64,000 bases of DNA from Chiua virens. Its lineage: Eukaryota > Basidiomycota > Agaricomycetes > Boletales > Boletaceae. The stretch is from the NCBI GenBank assembly GCA_019787685.1, contig JAHNUO010000021.1, forward strand, positions 186,001 through 250,000, read 5' to 3'. Below are positions 1 to 11,795 of this stretch, in pieces (position 1 is the stretch's first letter; every line of letters starts with the position of its first letter). The notes beneath the pieces are model-generated. The model was not told the DNA's origin. It ran no database searches and worked only from the letters and a program-made list of their open reading frames with translations. Both the position numbers and the translations under genes were made by a program.

Positions 1-55
1 TTTTTTCTACAACTACTCATTTCTGAAACAAAGAACCTGACAGTACAAATCAAAA

Positions 56-1484
56 CTAGAGAGAACCGGGAAGAATATCCAGCAAGTTGTGACAAGCCAG
101 TTCCTGCATGGGTCTCGGAACATTTTCTTGTGGGAGCGAACAAGCGAGAATGTCACGAAAGCTCGCGTTATTGGTGTCATAGATATTCTTGAGATCGGAC
201 ATCTTTCGCTCGGACAAGATAGTTAACGGACGGTTACGGACGTAGCACGTCTGCAACACCAGAATTACCTGGGATTATAAGACTCGAGTCGGAAAACGTC
301 ACACAAAGATTGACTCACGAACGAACACACGAGATTGGTCGTGTGGGTAGAAGACGTCTCAGGGAGACGATATTGAAAAGTCCCATCGCCAGCACGAATG
401 CGGTCGTATATGCCAAAAGAAGTGTTCGGTGAAGCAGGATCGGTAATTCCGTCGATCAATGGTCCAATGTTGCGAAGCGCGAGGGTCATTGTGCGCCGTG
501 CCTCAGCCCCGGTGAAAAACGTGCCCTAAGAAAACGAATGTCGAGCGTTTGTCGCGGACAAGCAAACGAACATACCATGGAGCTCTGGGATTCGAGTGTG
601 TCATGAAAAAAGCTATAAGTCATGATGCCTTGGTGGGTGACCAGATTGGTAAGCTGGCGTGCTCGAACAACCGAATTGCCAGGAACATCCTGGGGGCAGA
701 TTATGGCCGCAATGTTGCGGGCCGCTTCCAACCACGCGGCATATATGACACGGGGGGTATCAGCTGCGATCTAAGTTGGCATTACATCGAGTTCAAGGGG
801 AGAAACTCGTTTACCTAGCATTTCAACCAAGGCGCCAAGGAATTCCGGAACGTTGATACGGGTCCGTATATCGACATCACGTATCGTAACCACACCTGCG
901 CGTGTATGTAGCATACTATTCGACGAACGAATGAAACACTTACGATCCTCGAGAACGTTTCCTTCAAGGAGCATCTCTTCGTATGCTAACTGAATGAAGG
1001 CGACAGTATCTTCCGATCGCCGTTGACGGAAAGCTCGGAAGGAGTCCGTACCGATACGAGAAACATAGCGCAGGAGAAGCCTCTTGCAGAGTTGGGCCCA
1101 ACCGTTCACTTCAAATCCGTGGAGCAAGAGGATCAAAGGGGCTATATTTATCGTAGTTACTTCGGAAACCAGTAGACTTGGGTGATTCGACTTACTTGGA
1201 TAATTGTCTACAAACGCCATTGCGCTGTTATTCACGTCTTCTTGCGATACAATGTCGACTCCGGGGTGGGGCATCACATCATTGAACTCGTCGACGTCAT
1301 GCTCGTCCTCCTGAAGCGTAGTACCATAAGACGCGGGGAGTTCCTCGATAATTTCGCTGAGCATTGCCGCCATGGTGTTCGCGTTCCCTTGGCTTAGGAG
1401 GAAAAACGAGTGATCGAGTGCATCTGGGTCAACAATGTTCATGTGGGTAGGATAAGCTTCGACGGCGGGAGGATGGATAGACAT
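56..1484 (-). CDS. Unknown spliced gene, four exons, about 410 aa
   Basis: Four minus-strand open blocks join in frame through introns with good borders: GTAAAC...GCAG near 810-760, GTATGT...TGAG near 575-500 and GTGAGT...TTGCAG near 325-258. Each junction keeps the frame, so this is a real multi-exon gene rather than chance ORFs. The first exon (about 224 residues from MSIHPP) is acidic in its N-terminal third and then helical with an R-rich patch (FRAFRQRRSEDT). I see no signal peptide, membrane segment or catalytic motif that I recognise. The start is the first ATG of the longest block. Function is unknown; it could be a host gene or cargo of the helicase-bearing element downstream. Confidence 0.55.
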
Positions 1485-2103
1485 CGTAGGGCGGACTCGA
1501 ACTCGGAATTGGTCGAGTGGTTTGCGACATCGTGGGGGTGTTTTTATACGTAGAAAAGTGACCGTATGATCATCTCCAGTGGCCCAGTAACTGGCATGAA
1601 CACGAGAGACGCTGACTCATCCCAACTAGAAAGGCCTTTCAGTGAATCAACAGCGTGGAGTGTCTCGATGGGGTTGTTGACGACCTCAAGTTCGTCTGTA
1701 TTGGGAAGAAATCCGACTGAGAAGCATGTCGTGGACAATGCGACAATGTTAGACTCACCAAGTTAACTGCCAATCGGTCCCTGGAGTCATCCGGGAGTAC
1801 GAGATCGAAGACGATTTGATCAACGCTTTAGTAAGGAGTCCAATGCGATGGGCTTAGCCTAGGGGCTCATCTTAGATGTAGTACATCTCTATACAATACG
1901 GTAACGTAGTACCTATAGCATCGATTCAGAGAAGTCAATTCTATATAACTAGTAAGCGAACAGCAAATGGAAACGGTGTACTTAAATGCCGCACCTTGTC
2001 CCAATATTAGCGTCAGTGTCTCACTGTCTGTTTCACACTGACATGCTTCTCTGACGGAGGGGTGGAGACTGCTGTTTGTAACGATGATCATGATGACGGC
2101 AGT
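1485..2103. other. Gap with a possible broken minus-strand exon
   Basis: A minus-strand stretch around 1830-1765 translates to a clean coding-looking segment (VDQIVFDLVLPDDSRDRLA) followed by a GTGAGT donor. A second open block at 1738-1544 lies in a different frame. The join between them was not resolved, so this may be a small decayed gene upstream of the 56-1484 gene. The rest shows nothing I can name. Confidence 0.2.
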
Positions 2104-2156
2104 TGCCACAGGATATGCACTTTGAAAGAGCTGACCAGTGCTACAAAGTGACCACC

Positions 2157-2511
2157 AAACAATGTCACGTGAGAGCTAAACTCGCCTCACGTGTTTGGGA
2201 CGGAACTTCTGGGAATTTGACCGCTCCATTTGCCGTCGTCGCCTCTCGCCCAAGTCACCTCCTGGCCACCTGTCGCGATGCAATGCGTTCGGGACGCTCT
2301 GGGACATTGTGGACGTCGCTATTATCGATCTGGTCGCCCCATTTGCCTTCAGCCCAACTCAACTCAACTTGGACCTCACAAGTGGCCTCCTCAGGGGCCC
2401 TATTTATCTCAATGTAGTGCGCTCGTTTCAATCACGAGGTCCAATGCAACAATCATCGGTGCGTGGAAACATTGGAGTGCGAAAACAATGTCACGTGAGA
2501 GCTAAACTCGC
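2157..2511. repeat. Pair of exact 29-bp direct repeats
   Basis: The same 29 bases (starting AAACAATGTCACGTGAGAGC) occur at 2157-2185 and 2483-2511, exactly 326 bases apart. The unit contains a CACGTG palindrome. The DNA between is C-rich with short open frames in several phases and no convincing gene. The arrangement fits a small insertion flanked by a duplication, or a remnant tandem unit. Confidence 0.6.
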
Positions 2512-2693
2512 TTGTCTGCATGCACGGTGCGGACAAAGATGATGGATGGTTCTTTGTCGGCGTGAAGTTCCTCATATCCATCGGAAGTGATATGAGTGGG
2601 GCGGGCAACGACAAACGCAATGTACTGTCGCATGTGCCCCCCACGCAGAGACTCGCCATGAGTTGATGAGCCGCCGATCGACCTCGCACGCAC
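2502..2693 (-). CDS. Small ORF, 63 aa, unknown
   Basis: A short minus-strand reading frame begins MRARSIGG and has a coding-like composition (FVVARPTHITSDGYEELHAD). It could be an exon of a decayed gene. No partner exon was found on either side, so it may be a relic. Function not recognised. Confidence 0.25.
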   Translation of the reverse strand: MRARSIGGSSTHGESLRGGHMRQYIAFVVARPTHITSDGYEELHADKEPSIIFVRTVHADKRV

Positions 2694-2803
2694 TTATTGC
2701 ATTAAATTTTCATTTGTTAAATTAAATAGTTATTCACGGGCAGACTTGAATAGAACTTGAATGAATCAATGAAATTTACAAGAATACGATAGTCACCGTC
2801 GGC

Positions 2804-3064
2804 CCTAAATGTTAGCCCCAATGTGAATCACGAATATCAAGTTGGGGCGAACACTTATGCGTCCTAAACTTGAAGCTTCAACTAGTTACAAATGTGAATA
2901 ATAAACTCTCTAAGCTTAGGATAGGTCTGAACGTGAATACCGAGTAATAAACTTTAAAGACCGGGCCGCCCATTCCCGAACTTGGAGTTTATTGTTCACG
3001 TTTGGAAGCCCGAACAGTAAACTAAACTCTATATTCGGGATTCACGTCGGGGCTAACATTTAGG
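2804..3064. mobile_element. Foldback MITE-like element, about 260 bp
   Basis: The left end CCTAAATGTTAGCCCC followed by a diverged AATGTGAATCACGAATAT is the inverted complement of the right end at 3031-3064. The terminal inverted repeat is about 34 bases with a few mismatches. The interior also contains smaller inverted words around GTGAATAATAAAC and GTTTATTGTTCAC, so the whole unit can fold on itself. It has no coding capacity. No clear target duplication is visible. Confidence 0.55.
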
Positions 3065-3681
3065 TTCATCCTAAAGAAACCACTGTGAGACACTGACAGT
3101 TGAGTCACTCACTCAGTGTAATGCCGTACTAATTGTCAGTACGTACTGAGTGTCTGCTTCACAAGTCAGAGTATCAGACTGTGTCGGTTTCACACTGACA
3201 TGCTTCTCTGACGCTGTCACAATGCCAGCCTGACCACGCGGTTACGGCACCGCACGCCCGTAGTACTACTAGTGACTATACTTGAAGCGGAACACTCCAA
3301 GTCTGACTGGTGACCGCTGAGTGCTCCCTCCCGTTCGCAGTGCCTGGATTTCCTCCCCTTGACCACCAAACACAAGATCGGCGTCACGTCCGAGTTACTT
3401 GCCATCTTCGAAGCAAACCAATACACTGCCCTCGATGGAACCCCTGATCAGTAAGTGGGCATGAACTTTCCCTAGGCTACGTAGTAACGTAATTGATTTG
3501 TAATCATTCGTCGCCGTGTCAGATTGTCAGTCTCTCGCTACCGTGCTTCTCTGACGTGAAACAGGATCTGATAAGCATGACTCGGTAATTTCAGCACAGG
3601 AATTGAAACTCAGTTTCATTTATAACAATTCAAGCACACCATTCTAACGTACTGCAATTCACGACAAGACCTACCTCCGCT
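3065..3681. other. Repeat-rich intergenic DNA
   Basis: CACTG and CAGTG words are dense near 3080-3240. No gene was recognised. A minus-strand frame at 3217-3426 looks like noise. Confidence 0.3.
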
Positions 3682-4415
3682 ATGGCGACTTTACCTATGA
3701 ACTTGTTCGAGCATGCGGGGAAAGAGGTCAACGAAAGGGTTCTCTTGAGTCCCCGTGTGCGTGAAATCCTATATGAGCAGGTACGTCTCAACAATTTATC
3801 TCTGCCACCTGTCAATCGTGACAGGATTCCACACCTTTGATTATCTGATAGTTGCCCTCGCGAAGACGACCATTGTCGTACGCCGAAATTTTGAGGCGTT
3901 GGACCAAAACCGTGATCAAGAAGCAAAATGCGAGCAACCTCATGATGGAAGTTCAGGAGGACTATGAGGACTATGCGAGCGACATTATCGCCGTTCTGGG
4001 TCAGGACGTTTACGACAAATTTCTGGCAAGCCTATTGGTCGCCATAGAGCAATGCTCCGCTGCTTCTGCCGACTTGAATATCCAGTGCCAGGGGTTTTCT
4101 GAAACGAGTGCGTTTTTCTCAAATATAATATCGTCTAGCTGTGAAGTTATGATCTCCAGATCGGCGTCAGGTCTGACACAGACCCAGAAAATCCACGTTG
4201 GCGATGAAGGGAATGCTTTTCTTATGTTGTTCTATTACCTCGTTGTTATATTATATACTATTCCTGGACCGGGAACTGGTCTAGGTCTGTCGTTCAACAT
4301 TGTCCTTTATCTTGACCTTATATGCCAATGGCAACAATTCAGTCCCCGTCGGCAACGGTGGGGGCAATTTCGATGGTTTCGTCTCGTCGGTAAATTATTG
4401 TGCACCGTTCGGTAA
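3682..4415 (+). CDS. Unknown two-exon gene
   Basis: Exon 1 starts MATLPMNLFEHAGKEV and runs to a GTACGT donor at about 3781. Exon 2 resumes after a TGATAG acceptor near 3850 with LPSRRRPLSYAEILRRW, an amphipathic basic helix-rich stretch. The joined protein is about 220 residues. The last third (from about 4210) becomes hydrophobic and may be read-through rather than true coding sequence. No domain recognised. Confidence 0.4.
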
Positions 4416-5072
4416 ACTAACTTGAACTTTCGCACATTTTCCAGGTTGCAAAGCTTTGCGTGCTTTTACTGCTTCGTTTTTGAGCGTTCGTTCGGCATAG
4501 ACGACTAGTAGCATGAGTTCGATGAGCGGAAGTGCATCACACGTATGTTCAAAGAATCGCGGTACTACTCCATTACAGTACCCGTCATTGGTAAAGTAAG
4601 TAGACGAAGGGCAAATGAATCATGTCATTAGAATGTCTTTACTTTCGTGCACAGTACCCTTGGTCATTTAACAGCCCTACGGGCAGACCTGGACCCCAAG
4701 CAATAAACAGATTATGTGATCACCATGACACATTGTACAATTCACGAGCAAGATTTTGAAGACAGTGGATACATTAAACTTATATACTCAGTCATTTAGA
4801 TCAGCAGAGTGAACGATTGTCCGGAAGACAACTCGGATACAAGAAGCAAACACGGAAAAGGAGAGGTTGCAAGAGTCCACGATCAGTTTCCGGTATTCAT
4901 AACTTCAGCAGTCCCGTCGTGAGCTTCTGAACGGTGTGATTCGCCAGGCTGTGACGGGATTGAAATAGCGGTATGACGACGCTTGACGACCGGGGTTTCA
5001 ATAGGAGTACAAGAACGCGCTCGTTTCCTAGTCGTCAGCTAATAGTCAAAAGTGTTAGCAGATATAGAACAG
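4416..5072. other. Intergenic stretch, nothing recognised
   Basis: No convincing exon, repeat or regulatory element was seen on either strand. Confidence 0.3.
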
Positions 5073-6000
5073 TCACGAGCAGGAAATGCGTACAGTGTCA
5101 TGTTCTTTGTTGGAAACAGCATTGGAAAGTCGAATCAGATGATTAAAACAGAAACCGACTCGAACAGATCTTCCACGTGAAGGTGGTGGATTCCGAACAC
5201 GGACAAGTTCAACTTCGACGTCTAATTCGACGAAGTCACCTGTACTAAGAGAGATTTCGGGAATCAGTGCGATGCGGGAGGCACCGTCGAAATGGACTAT
5301 AGGAAGTTTAGGGTGCAAGGACCAATGCCCTTCCAGTCGTTTCAACCAGCCTTTCGGGTCTGACGGTTGAAATGCGTTTTTGTCGTGACCCTTCAACAAC
5401 GTGAGTTCTTTCCATTGAAATGAAAAAAAAAGAAAGAGAAACCTTTTGAAAAATATTTCGTTTGAAACGAAAAACGCTCGTGAAATTATTGCCGACAACA
5501 GGTAATTTCATAGTTCGAGCAACAAATTCACGGATAAGGTTTAGTCCGTGAAGCTGGGCGCTCCATGCTGTCTTGCATGATCCTCCGCTGAGGACTACAC
5601 GCTGAATCGCGCAAGGAACTGTTTCACGCAAGCTATCGAATGTCATTGTGGATATTTAGGTGTAATAAAACACATTGAAATGATACTCACCCGTCCCAAT
5701 TTCCGAAGTCTAATAAACAAAATTCATGTAAAAATCCGTGGATGCGAAAAAAGATTGTTCGGATGTCAAGTGTGGAAGGGTCGGATAGGGCCTGTATACG
5801 AAGCATTGGTTGCGCGAGGAATCAGAGATGGTGCTGTCTTCGATTACATCTGCAAAGGAAGCCAGATCTTCGAGACTGTAAGGGAAAAGCATGACAGGGA
5901 TAGAGTCGTTAGATTGTCCGTAGCATTCAATAGAGGTGGAGAGGGATTTGGGCCAGGACGTTATGCGAGGCTTCTGAGGACATAAAGACAAGTAGGCCAT
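5073..6000 (-). CDS. Conserved hypothetical protein with a GDFVEL motif
   Basis: At least three minus-strand blocks appear coding: 6000-5710 (starts MAYLSLCPQKPRITSW), 5646-5470 and 5410-5073. They are separated by AG/GT-bordered gaps, including a GTGAGT donor near 5690. The C-terminal block carries KGWLKRLEGHW, then ISLSTGDFVELDVEVELVRVR. From general familiarity with mushroom proteomes I place this with a large family of uncharacterised proteins that share a G-D-F/I-V-E/D signature before a beta-rich segment. It sits just downstream of, and in the same orientation as, the PIF1-like helicase. The similar GDFVEV gene inside the Helitron at 47.7 kb suggests a link with mobile helicases. Exact splice sites are uncertain. 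Confidence 0.45.
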
Positions 6001-6055
6001 GTGAGCGGATGCTGTCTGTAAAGGAAAAAATGAAAGCACTGAAAGCCGACAACGA

Positions 6056-7470
6056 CTAAATAGTTTGAGATGATGAATCAGAAGAAAGCAGGTGAACAAA
6101 CATATCCTTTGTTTGTTTGTCCAAATCGCACAGTCGCGCCAGTTCATGTCTGAGGTCTTCTCGAATGCGGCTGAAGATACGATGAGGAGGGAACCATCTT
6201 AGGATGCCAAGCTTCGAGAATCCTTTTGCGCGCGACAACATGACATACCCATTCTGTACGCCTCTTGCGCTCGCGAGATCAACGACGACGCGTGTTAGCG
6301 TTTTGCCCTGAACCTTGTAATCTGTAAAAGCCCACGCAGGATGTAAAGGTAGCTGTGTGCGAGAAATACGAATCGTCTGCCCGGAAGAATGCAATTTATG
6401 AGAAAAGGAAGTTGTCTGTGGAAAGACAGGAACAAGGTCAGGATTGTCGGATCGCACGTTACATAATGTTACAGTTTGCAACCTCAACGTAAGCACAAAC
6501 GGCTTCTTTCCCTTCATTCGTATTCTGATAATGAACTTCTCTCAGAATGCCTTCTGTACCATTTACAACCATCCGCCGCATGGACAGATTCTCAGATATC
6601 ATTACAGGCATTCCTGGAATAAGCGGGAGGAATCCTAGTAGGTCTTTCGAACTATATTTACATCGTACTTTGCACATCCGCAACCGCTTGTTTCCAGTCA
6701 ATCGCATCCTTTTCACTTTATCTGCGGATAAAAACATATTGAACTCTTGATGCGTTTTCTGTGCAAACTGACGGGCGTGCGCCTCATTAAATTGATCTCG
6801 CAGGTGCCTTTCTCCAAAGACGACAGGTGCGCTGCACAATTCTTGATATTCCAACGGATTCTCCACAGCTAAGTGTTCCATCAATTTGGACTTCAATATG
6901 TCGTAATCCGAAACCGAGCTCATCCCAGCTGCAGAGCTTGTTCCGTTTCCTATTCGCATACGTTCTAGCAACCTGATGAATTCAGAATCTTCCTGCGCTC
7001 GAATGTTCGTTCGAAGCATGACGACATGTGTTAATTCTGACCATACATTCGCACCGAAGAATCCTTGTTGGCCGCTGTTGGTACCTTTCGTATATGCAGA
7101 AAGTGTTTTACGAAACACATGAGAGAATAACGGCTGTCCGATTACGGGACATAGCTGGCATAGATCTCCAGCGAATATGACCGACACGCCTCCAAATGGT
7201 TTGTCCTTACTCATAGATTGAAACCCCTTTGCCATTGAAATTCTTTCAGATATCTGACAAAGAGTTTCTGCAGATACCATTGAGATTTCATTGAGAATGA
7301 GGTGCTTCACATTAGCCCAGGTATCTTCCAATTCCTCTCAATTAGCCGTAGTCAACTTGCCCGGAAGATAAGTAAGTGCATGAATTGTGTACCCTCTTAT
7401 TAAAATAGCAGCACATCCAGTGGGAGCACTTAGAAGCAAACTGTCTTGACATGCACACATCCTAAATAGT
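6056..7470 (-). pseudogene. PIF1-like DNA helicase, decayed
   Basis: Superfamily 1B helicase motifs run in order: SAPTGCAAIL (near 7430), LILNEISMVSA (Walker B-like, D replaced by N), GGVSVIFAGDLCQLCPV (motif III), a long middle, AFTDYKVQGKTL (motif V) and GYVMLSRAKGFSKLGI (motif VI), ending at 6056. PIF1-type proteins unwind DNA with ATP and are carried widely by fungal mobile elements. Three lesions are visible: no Walker A GKT/S upstream of 7470, an in-frame TGA at about 7341-7343 where tryptophan is expected, and a frameshift near 6470. It probably belonged to a Helitron or helicase-bearing element together with the neighbouring GDFVEL gene. It is not expected to work. Confidence 0.8.
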
Positions 7471-8135
7471 TCAATGCATCAGGAAACTGTGAGGGAGCTG
7501 CTATAACCAGACAGATATGACAAACAATTGCAAAGCTGATGCTGATAGAATAATGTCAGATATGGTACATGTAACAAGGGCAGCAGAAAGCTAGGGTATG
7601 AAAAGAGGACAGAAGAAGCATGTGTTGATAGAAATGCTATCTCAGTGCTGATACAGTTGGTGGACAGTTGTCAGCATGGATCACTGCTTCGATATAATGA
7701 GTTCAGTATTATCTGGCTTGTAGCATGCTGGCACAGAATTGGTAACAAGCAGGCATGAGTAAATGATTATTACAACTAAATACAATGCAGGTATGATATG
7801 GCAAATGGCGGATAAATGAGTATCAACAGTTGCAATGAAAACAGAAGAGGCTGGAGTACTAAGGAAACACTGACGAAAATCCATTCCCGGCGATATAGGC
7901 CGCGGTGTAGCTGGTGGTCCTTTGAATCGGACGACTCAGATTTTAGGTAACGGGGAAAACATCGTGAATGCGAATGCCATGGTAGTATATATGCATACAC
8001 GGAGGCATTACTACAAGAAATCACACAATGAGAAACAGAAATATAAACGATTCAAATCATTCAACGTCTACACGTCAATGCTATCATGAGTTGGAGCGTT
8101 CAGACATTGGGCCTACTGTATCCACTGAGAAAATG
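7471..8135. other. Non-coding gap
   Basis: Only short hydrophobic frames without partner exons were seen. No repeat was recognised. Confidence 0.3.
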
Positions 8136-10254
8136 CTATAGATGGCGTGCATCATCTGGATAAACCAGTCCAGTACGAAAGGTTGCAGTCGCTGACAACC
8201 AAAATGGTCCCGAAACGAGCACAAGGGTCACAATGTAAGCGCCACTTGTACCCCACGAACTCGATGGATCAAGCAGAAGGCCTGCCACAAAGGCGGAAAT
8301 CATAAAAGCACCACTTTCGGATCATTCTCAACAAAACAAAAATAACGTGGTGAATGTATCGCTCACCTTATGACACAACAAATGCCCGGTAGGCCAAATA
8401 TGAGCATAATTTTGTCAATGCCTTCATTCAATACAAATTCCTGTAATAGTAGTGGTCACGATCGTGTACCGACAACTAAACAAGATGGATACCACCGACA
8501 TACCGAAAATGTGATAGACCTCATCTGTTCGCCAAAGCGCTGAGCCAACAACCCTATGAACAAGGAAACGGCCCCGAGAAGGAAAGATATTGCGCAGAGT
8601 GTTTTGGTAGCAGTCAGGGTACCAAGGACCGGAATGCTCATGATTGTACAATCAACTGCCATGAGGACTCCAGACTAATGACTGCTCATGAGTAAAGGTA
8701 AATTTAGTCCGTGATTATGCGACCTACTAGCGTTATCTGACTATTGACTTGATAACTCATGTTATCCACAAACGTTTTCACATCCACTGCATTGACAATA
8801 TTATCAACGCAAATGGCTTTCAAACGTTCCACAATCGCCGGAAAGAGGAACATGACATTTCCAGTAATGATGCTTCATTGTGCCATCATCTGTGACACCT
8901 TCAAAGAGTGAGATCGGATAAGTCGGGCTTCTGGGAAACCATGCATATGCAAGAACTGGTGGTGACCTGTTGAGACGTGGAATAAATACCCGAAATTGTT
9001 GACATGCATTACTTACAGAGTGTGGATTTAATTCTGCCTGGCCGTTGAAGATGTCATTTAGTTTGGAAAAAAAAGTTGTTTCAAGTTGTTCCCTCACCGA
9101 ACAGTGCAACAGTGAATTCGTCCGCTGGGCCCCCGCATGATTCAACTGATGAAATGTCAATGTAAGGTGGATCATGATATGCTCCGGACAAGCATACCAG
9201 CTTCGCTTAAGTATCTCAGAAGCTTTTCCGTTGTATCTGGGTTGCCAAATATTGAGGCAGCCACAGTGCCCTCCATAGTAGCAGCTTCTATCGGCGAAGG
9301 GACTGAGTGTTGTGACTCATCTTTCTCTACAAAGGAACTTACCAACACAGAGGTAGCGAAGCTCCTGGCATAGAGATTGAATTTCGGACAGAGGTAACGA
9401 TTGTTCAAAAGGGAAGTATTCGACGTGTTTCCAGAATTGTGCCTCAAGTTCCCGTCCTATGAAAGAGATATCAATACACGTAGAGAAAACAATTTATCAG
9501 AAAAACTCACGCAGGTGCTCTTTGTCGTGGATATAAGCAGATTCTTGAAACAACAATTCTGCAGAGACGTTCTGTTTCCAGGTAACGAGCCGCCGCACGG
9601 AGTCAACATAATAATATTCGTACATATCACTTTGATCCGGGCTATCGGCCAGGTGGATAGGTTCCGCGTACATGAGCCATTTGGGGTTGGCTCGTGCTCG
9701 CGCCGCAGTAATCCACTCCTCGAAATCACATATCCGTTGCACTGAGTCACACCGCTGAATGTTGAATCCAGTGATAGTGTTCTGATCGCTGGATCAATAA
9801 CATGTGAGTACACAACGTCTAGTTACTTACCAACACCTCATTGTAACAATAGGTTACACCACACGGATGAGGCAGTACCTTCCAGTTATCAATGCATGTA
9901 ATAACTCTACTCGCCGTGATACGTAAGTTTATTTGAGCAGTTGCGTCAAAGGAACACTAACCTATCCCCAAACTGCTCAATGTCATGCTCCGTCAAAAGC
10001 CACCTGAAGGGCGAGTCAGCGCTTGGTGTCGTCGTCACCAGGCTCCGTGGCAATGTGGGTCGGTTATACCTCCTCAGCTGTGAAGGCCAAGTAGGTATTC
10101 TATGCGTCTCGTAGACATCCGTGTGACCCGTCGGAGGCGACGGATGATGCGCTGGTACCACGATTGCCTCAGGTTGCAACAGGCTTACCAAAGTGTGCAT
10201 ACTAGGGCTTGTAGTAGAGTAGTACGATTTCAAGTTCGGAGTCGTCGGAGTCAC
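8136..10254 (-). CDS. Integral membrane protein with a WW-like N-terminal segment
   Basis: A minus-strand gene can be traced through about eight exons. The first (from MTPTTPNLKSYY at 10254) is Pro/Ser-rich and ends FRWLLTEHDIEQFGDR. A short exon near 9900-9835 reads NWKVLPHPCGVTYCYNEVL, a WW-like fold signature. Then comes MYEYYYVDSVRRLVTWKQ and, near 9450, EAQFWKHVEYFPFEQSLPL. The 3' part is multi-pass: LCAISFLLGAVSLFIGLLAQ (about 8570), a middle exon ending GLPGICCVIR, and a last exon FMISAFVAGLLL...YIVTLVLVSGPFWL ending at 8136. Splice borders (GTATGT...TACAG, GTGAGC...AAAG) keep the frame. I recall this layout as a common uncharacterised Agaricomycete family. Exons between 9190 and 8700 are less certain. 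This is the best candidate for an ordinary host gene in the window. Confidence 0.6.
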
Positions 10255-10807
10255 GGACGGTCACGATCATGGGTCACGCTAATGTCACACACTCGGACCG
10301 CCAACTCGGACATTCAGCTTCAATTGAGAGCACCAGTAGTGGGCTAACTACGTTTAGTACTACGAGACAAAGAACTCAGGCAGGCGGCAGAAAGCCCTCC
10401 ACAATCAAGATACGAATAGTATACATGGACAGGCCAGCCAAAATGCACTCAGGTCAGGGGAGAAAATGAGTCTAGATAGATAATAATCATGGCTTACAGG
10501 GAACAGTCGATAGAGCTGGGAATGTGTGTGGGCGTGAGCGCCGATTTATGGCAATGGATTAGCGAGACACGAAGGCTGCCAGCAAGGAAGATTGAGTGAC
10601 AGTACTCGCCTCGTTTAATAACTGTACTAGAGTCACTCGTGATGAATCCGATCCGGGAATACGAACACGCACGTACCTGAGCCACCCAATCTACTCCGAA
10701 CCAATCCCAGACAGCCTCTGCATCACCTGAACCCGCCGCGTCGTTGAGGACGAATCAGAATGGATGCTACAAGAGAGAATAGTTAGTTAGTCCCAAGAAT
10801 GCAGACG
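10255..10807. other. Gap with one possible minus-strand exon
   Basis: A 63-codon minus-strand frame at 10685-10494 is followed by a GTACGT-like border on the other strand but has no partner that I can join. Nothing else was recognised. Confidence 0.2.
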
Positions 10808-11431
10808 TCAAACGATCACGTCAAGACCACTTCGGACGTATTGAACACGCTGTGTACAATCTATAAGAGACGAGGGGATAGTAAGTACCAACTCGACAGA
10901 GGTCGAGCAGAGAGAACTGCACGCAGATATATGGCAACCTGTGACTTCTGGTATTCTGTATGGTGGTTTACCGAGTGGTGCTTGGCCCCTTCGTGTCCCT
11001 AACTCGCCCCGGATAAATCTCTTGCCAAAGGTACATACCATCATCAAGTGGATGGGATTGAACAGATCGGAAACGGTCGAGCATTCGTGGCCCTTTTCAT
11101 TGAAGATGTTCCAGAGTGTGTACCCGGCGGTGGCGTACGCCATTAACGTGACGATCGTGCACCTGTACCCGGGGAAGGGCGATTGGAATGACCATCCTAG
11201 CATTGTAATTGACTTGGTGCCACCGCTCAGATGGGCTTGTTCTTCCTGTGGTATGTTATATCGGGGCACAGAAAACGCGGAAGAACTGGGAAAGTGAATA
11301 GAGATTAGGGCACCGTTTAGGACATGGGTGGATGTGGGTATGTACGGGATAAAGATGCACCATACCGGAGAACTCAATGACGCCCTGCCAGTAATGCGCC
11401 TGAATTCGACGTCATCTGTATAATTTGACAT
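10808..11431 (-). CDS. Hypothetical ORF, 207 aa
   Basis: This is the longest open frame in 10.3-14 kb. It has a moderately hydrophobic middle (CTIVTLMAYATAGYTLWNIF) and a later HLMMVCTFGKRF segment, so it may encode a small membrane protein. An overlapping plus-strand frame at 10941-11297 is also open, so strand choice is uncertain. No family recognised. Confidence 0.3.
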   Translation of the reverse strand: MSNYTDDVEFRRITGRASLSSPVWCIFIPYIPTSTHVLNGALISIHFPSSSAFSVPRYNIPQEEQAHLSGGTKSITMLGWSFQSPFPGYRCTIVTLMAYATAGYTLWNIFNEKGHECSTVSDLFNPIHLMMVCTFGKRFIRGELGTRRGQAPLGKPPYRIPEVTGCHISACSSLCSTSVELVLTIPSSLIDCTQRVQYVRSGLDVIV

Positions 11432-11795
11432 AAGAGACCGTAGAAGCTCGCCGATTCTGTTAAGAAGGCGGCATTCACATCGCTGGTTGAGTCGTTAATC
11501 TCAAGAGAAGTATAGACAGAGTATCATGTATCGCCCACGGTGTTGGAGGCCAAACCCCGGATATTCCGTGACTGGCCATCGACAATGGCCGCCAAGAATT
11601 TCGATGAATTTGAATTGCTAGTTCAGAGCGGTTCTGATGCGATGACTGTCGTGTTTATAATACACGAGAGGTCGCGATGAGTGGGTGTACCGAGTAAATT
11701 GTTGATGTGGCAGGAAATCGTATTTCCAGCTCGTATTCGGAATCAAATCTGAAGTAAAGGTCGTCCATAAGAACACGGGAAGCTGGGCAGAAGAC

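Larger units (their letters stand above)
2030..3213. repeat. Dispersed 27-bp direct repeat
   Basis: A 27-base sequence (GTTTCACACTGACATGCTTC then TCTGACG) is present at 2030-2056 and 3187-3213, with a partial third copy (TGCTTCTCTGACG) near 3541-3554. CACTG and CAGTG words are unusually dense between 3080 and 3240. This resembles the subterminal repeats of CACTA-like elements, so 1860-3560 may be a non-autonomous relic. Confidence 0.45.
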
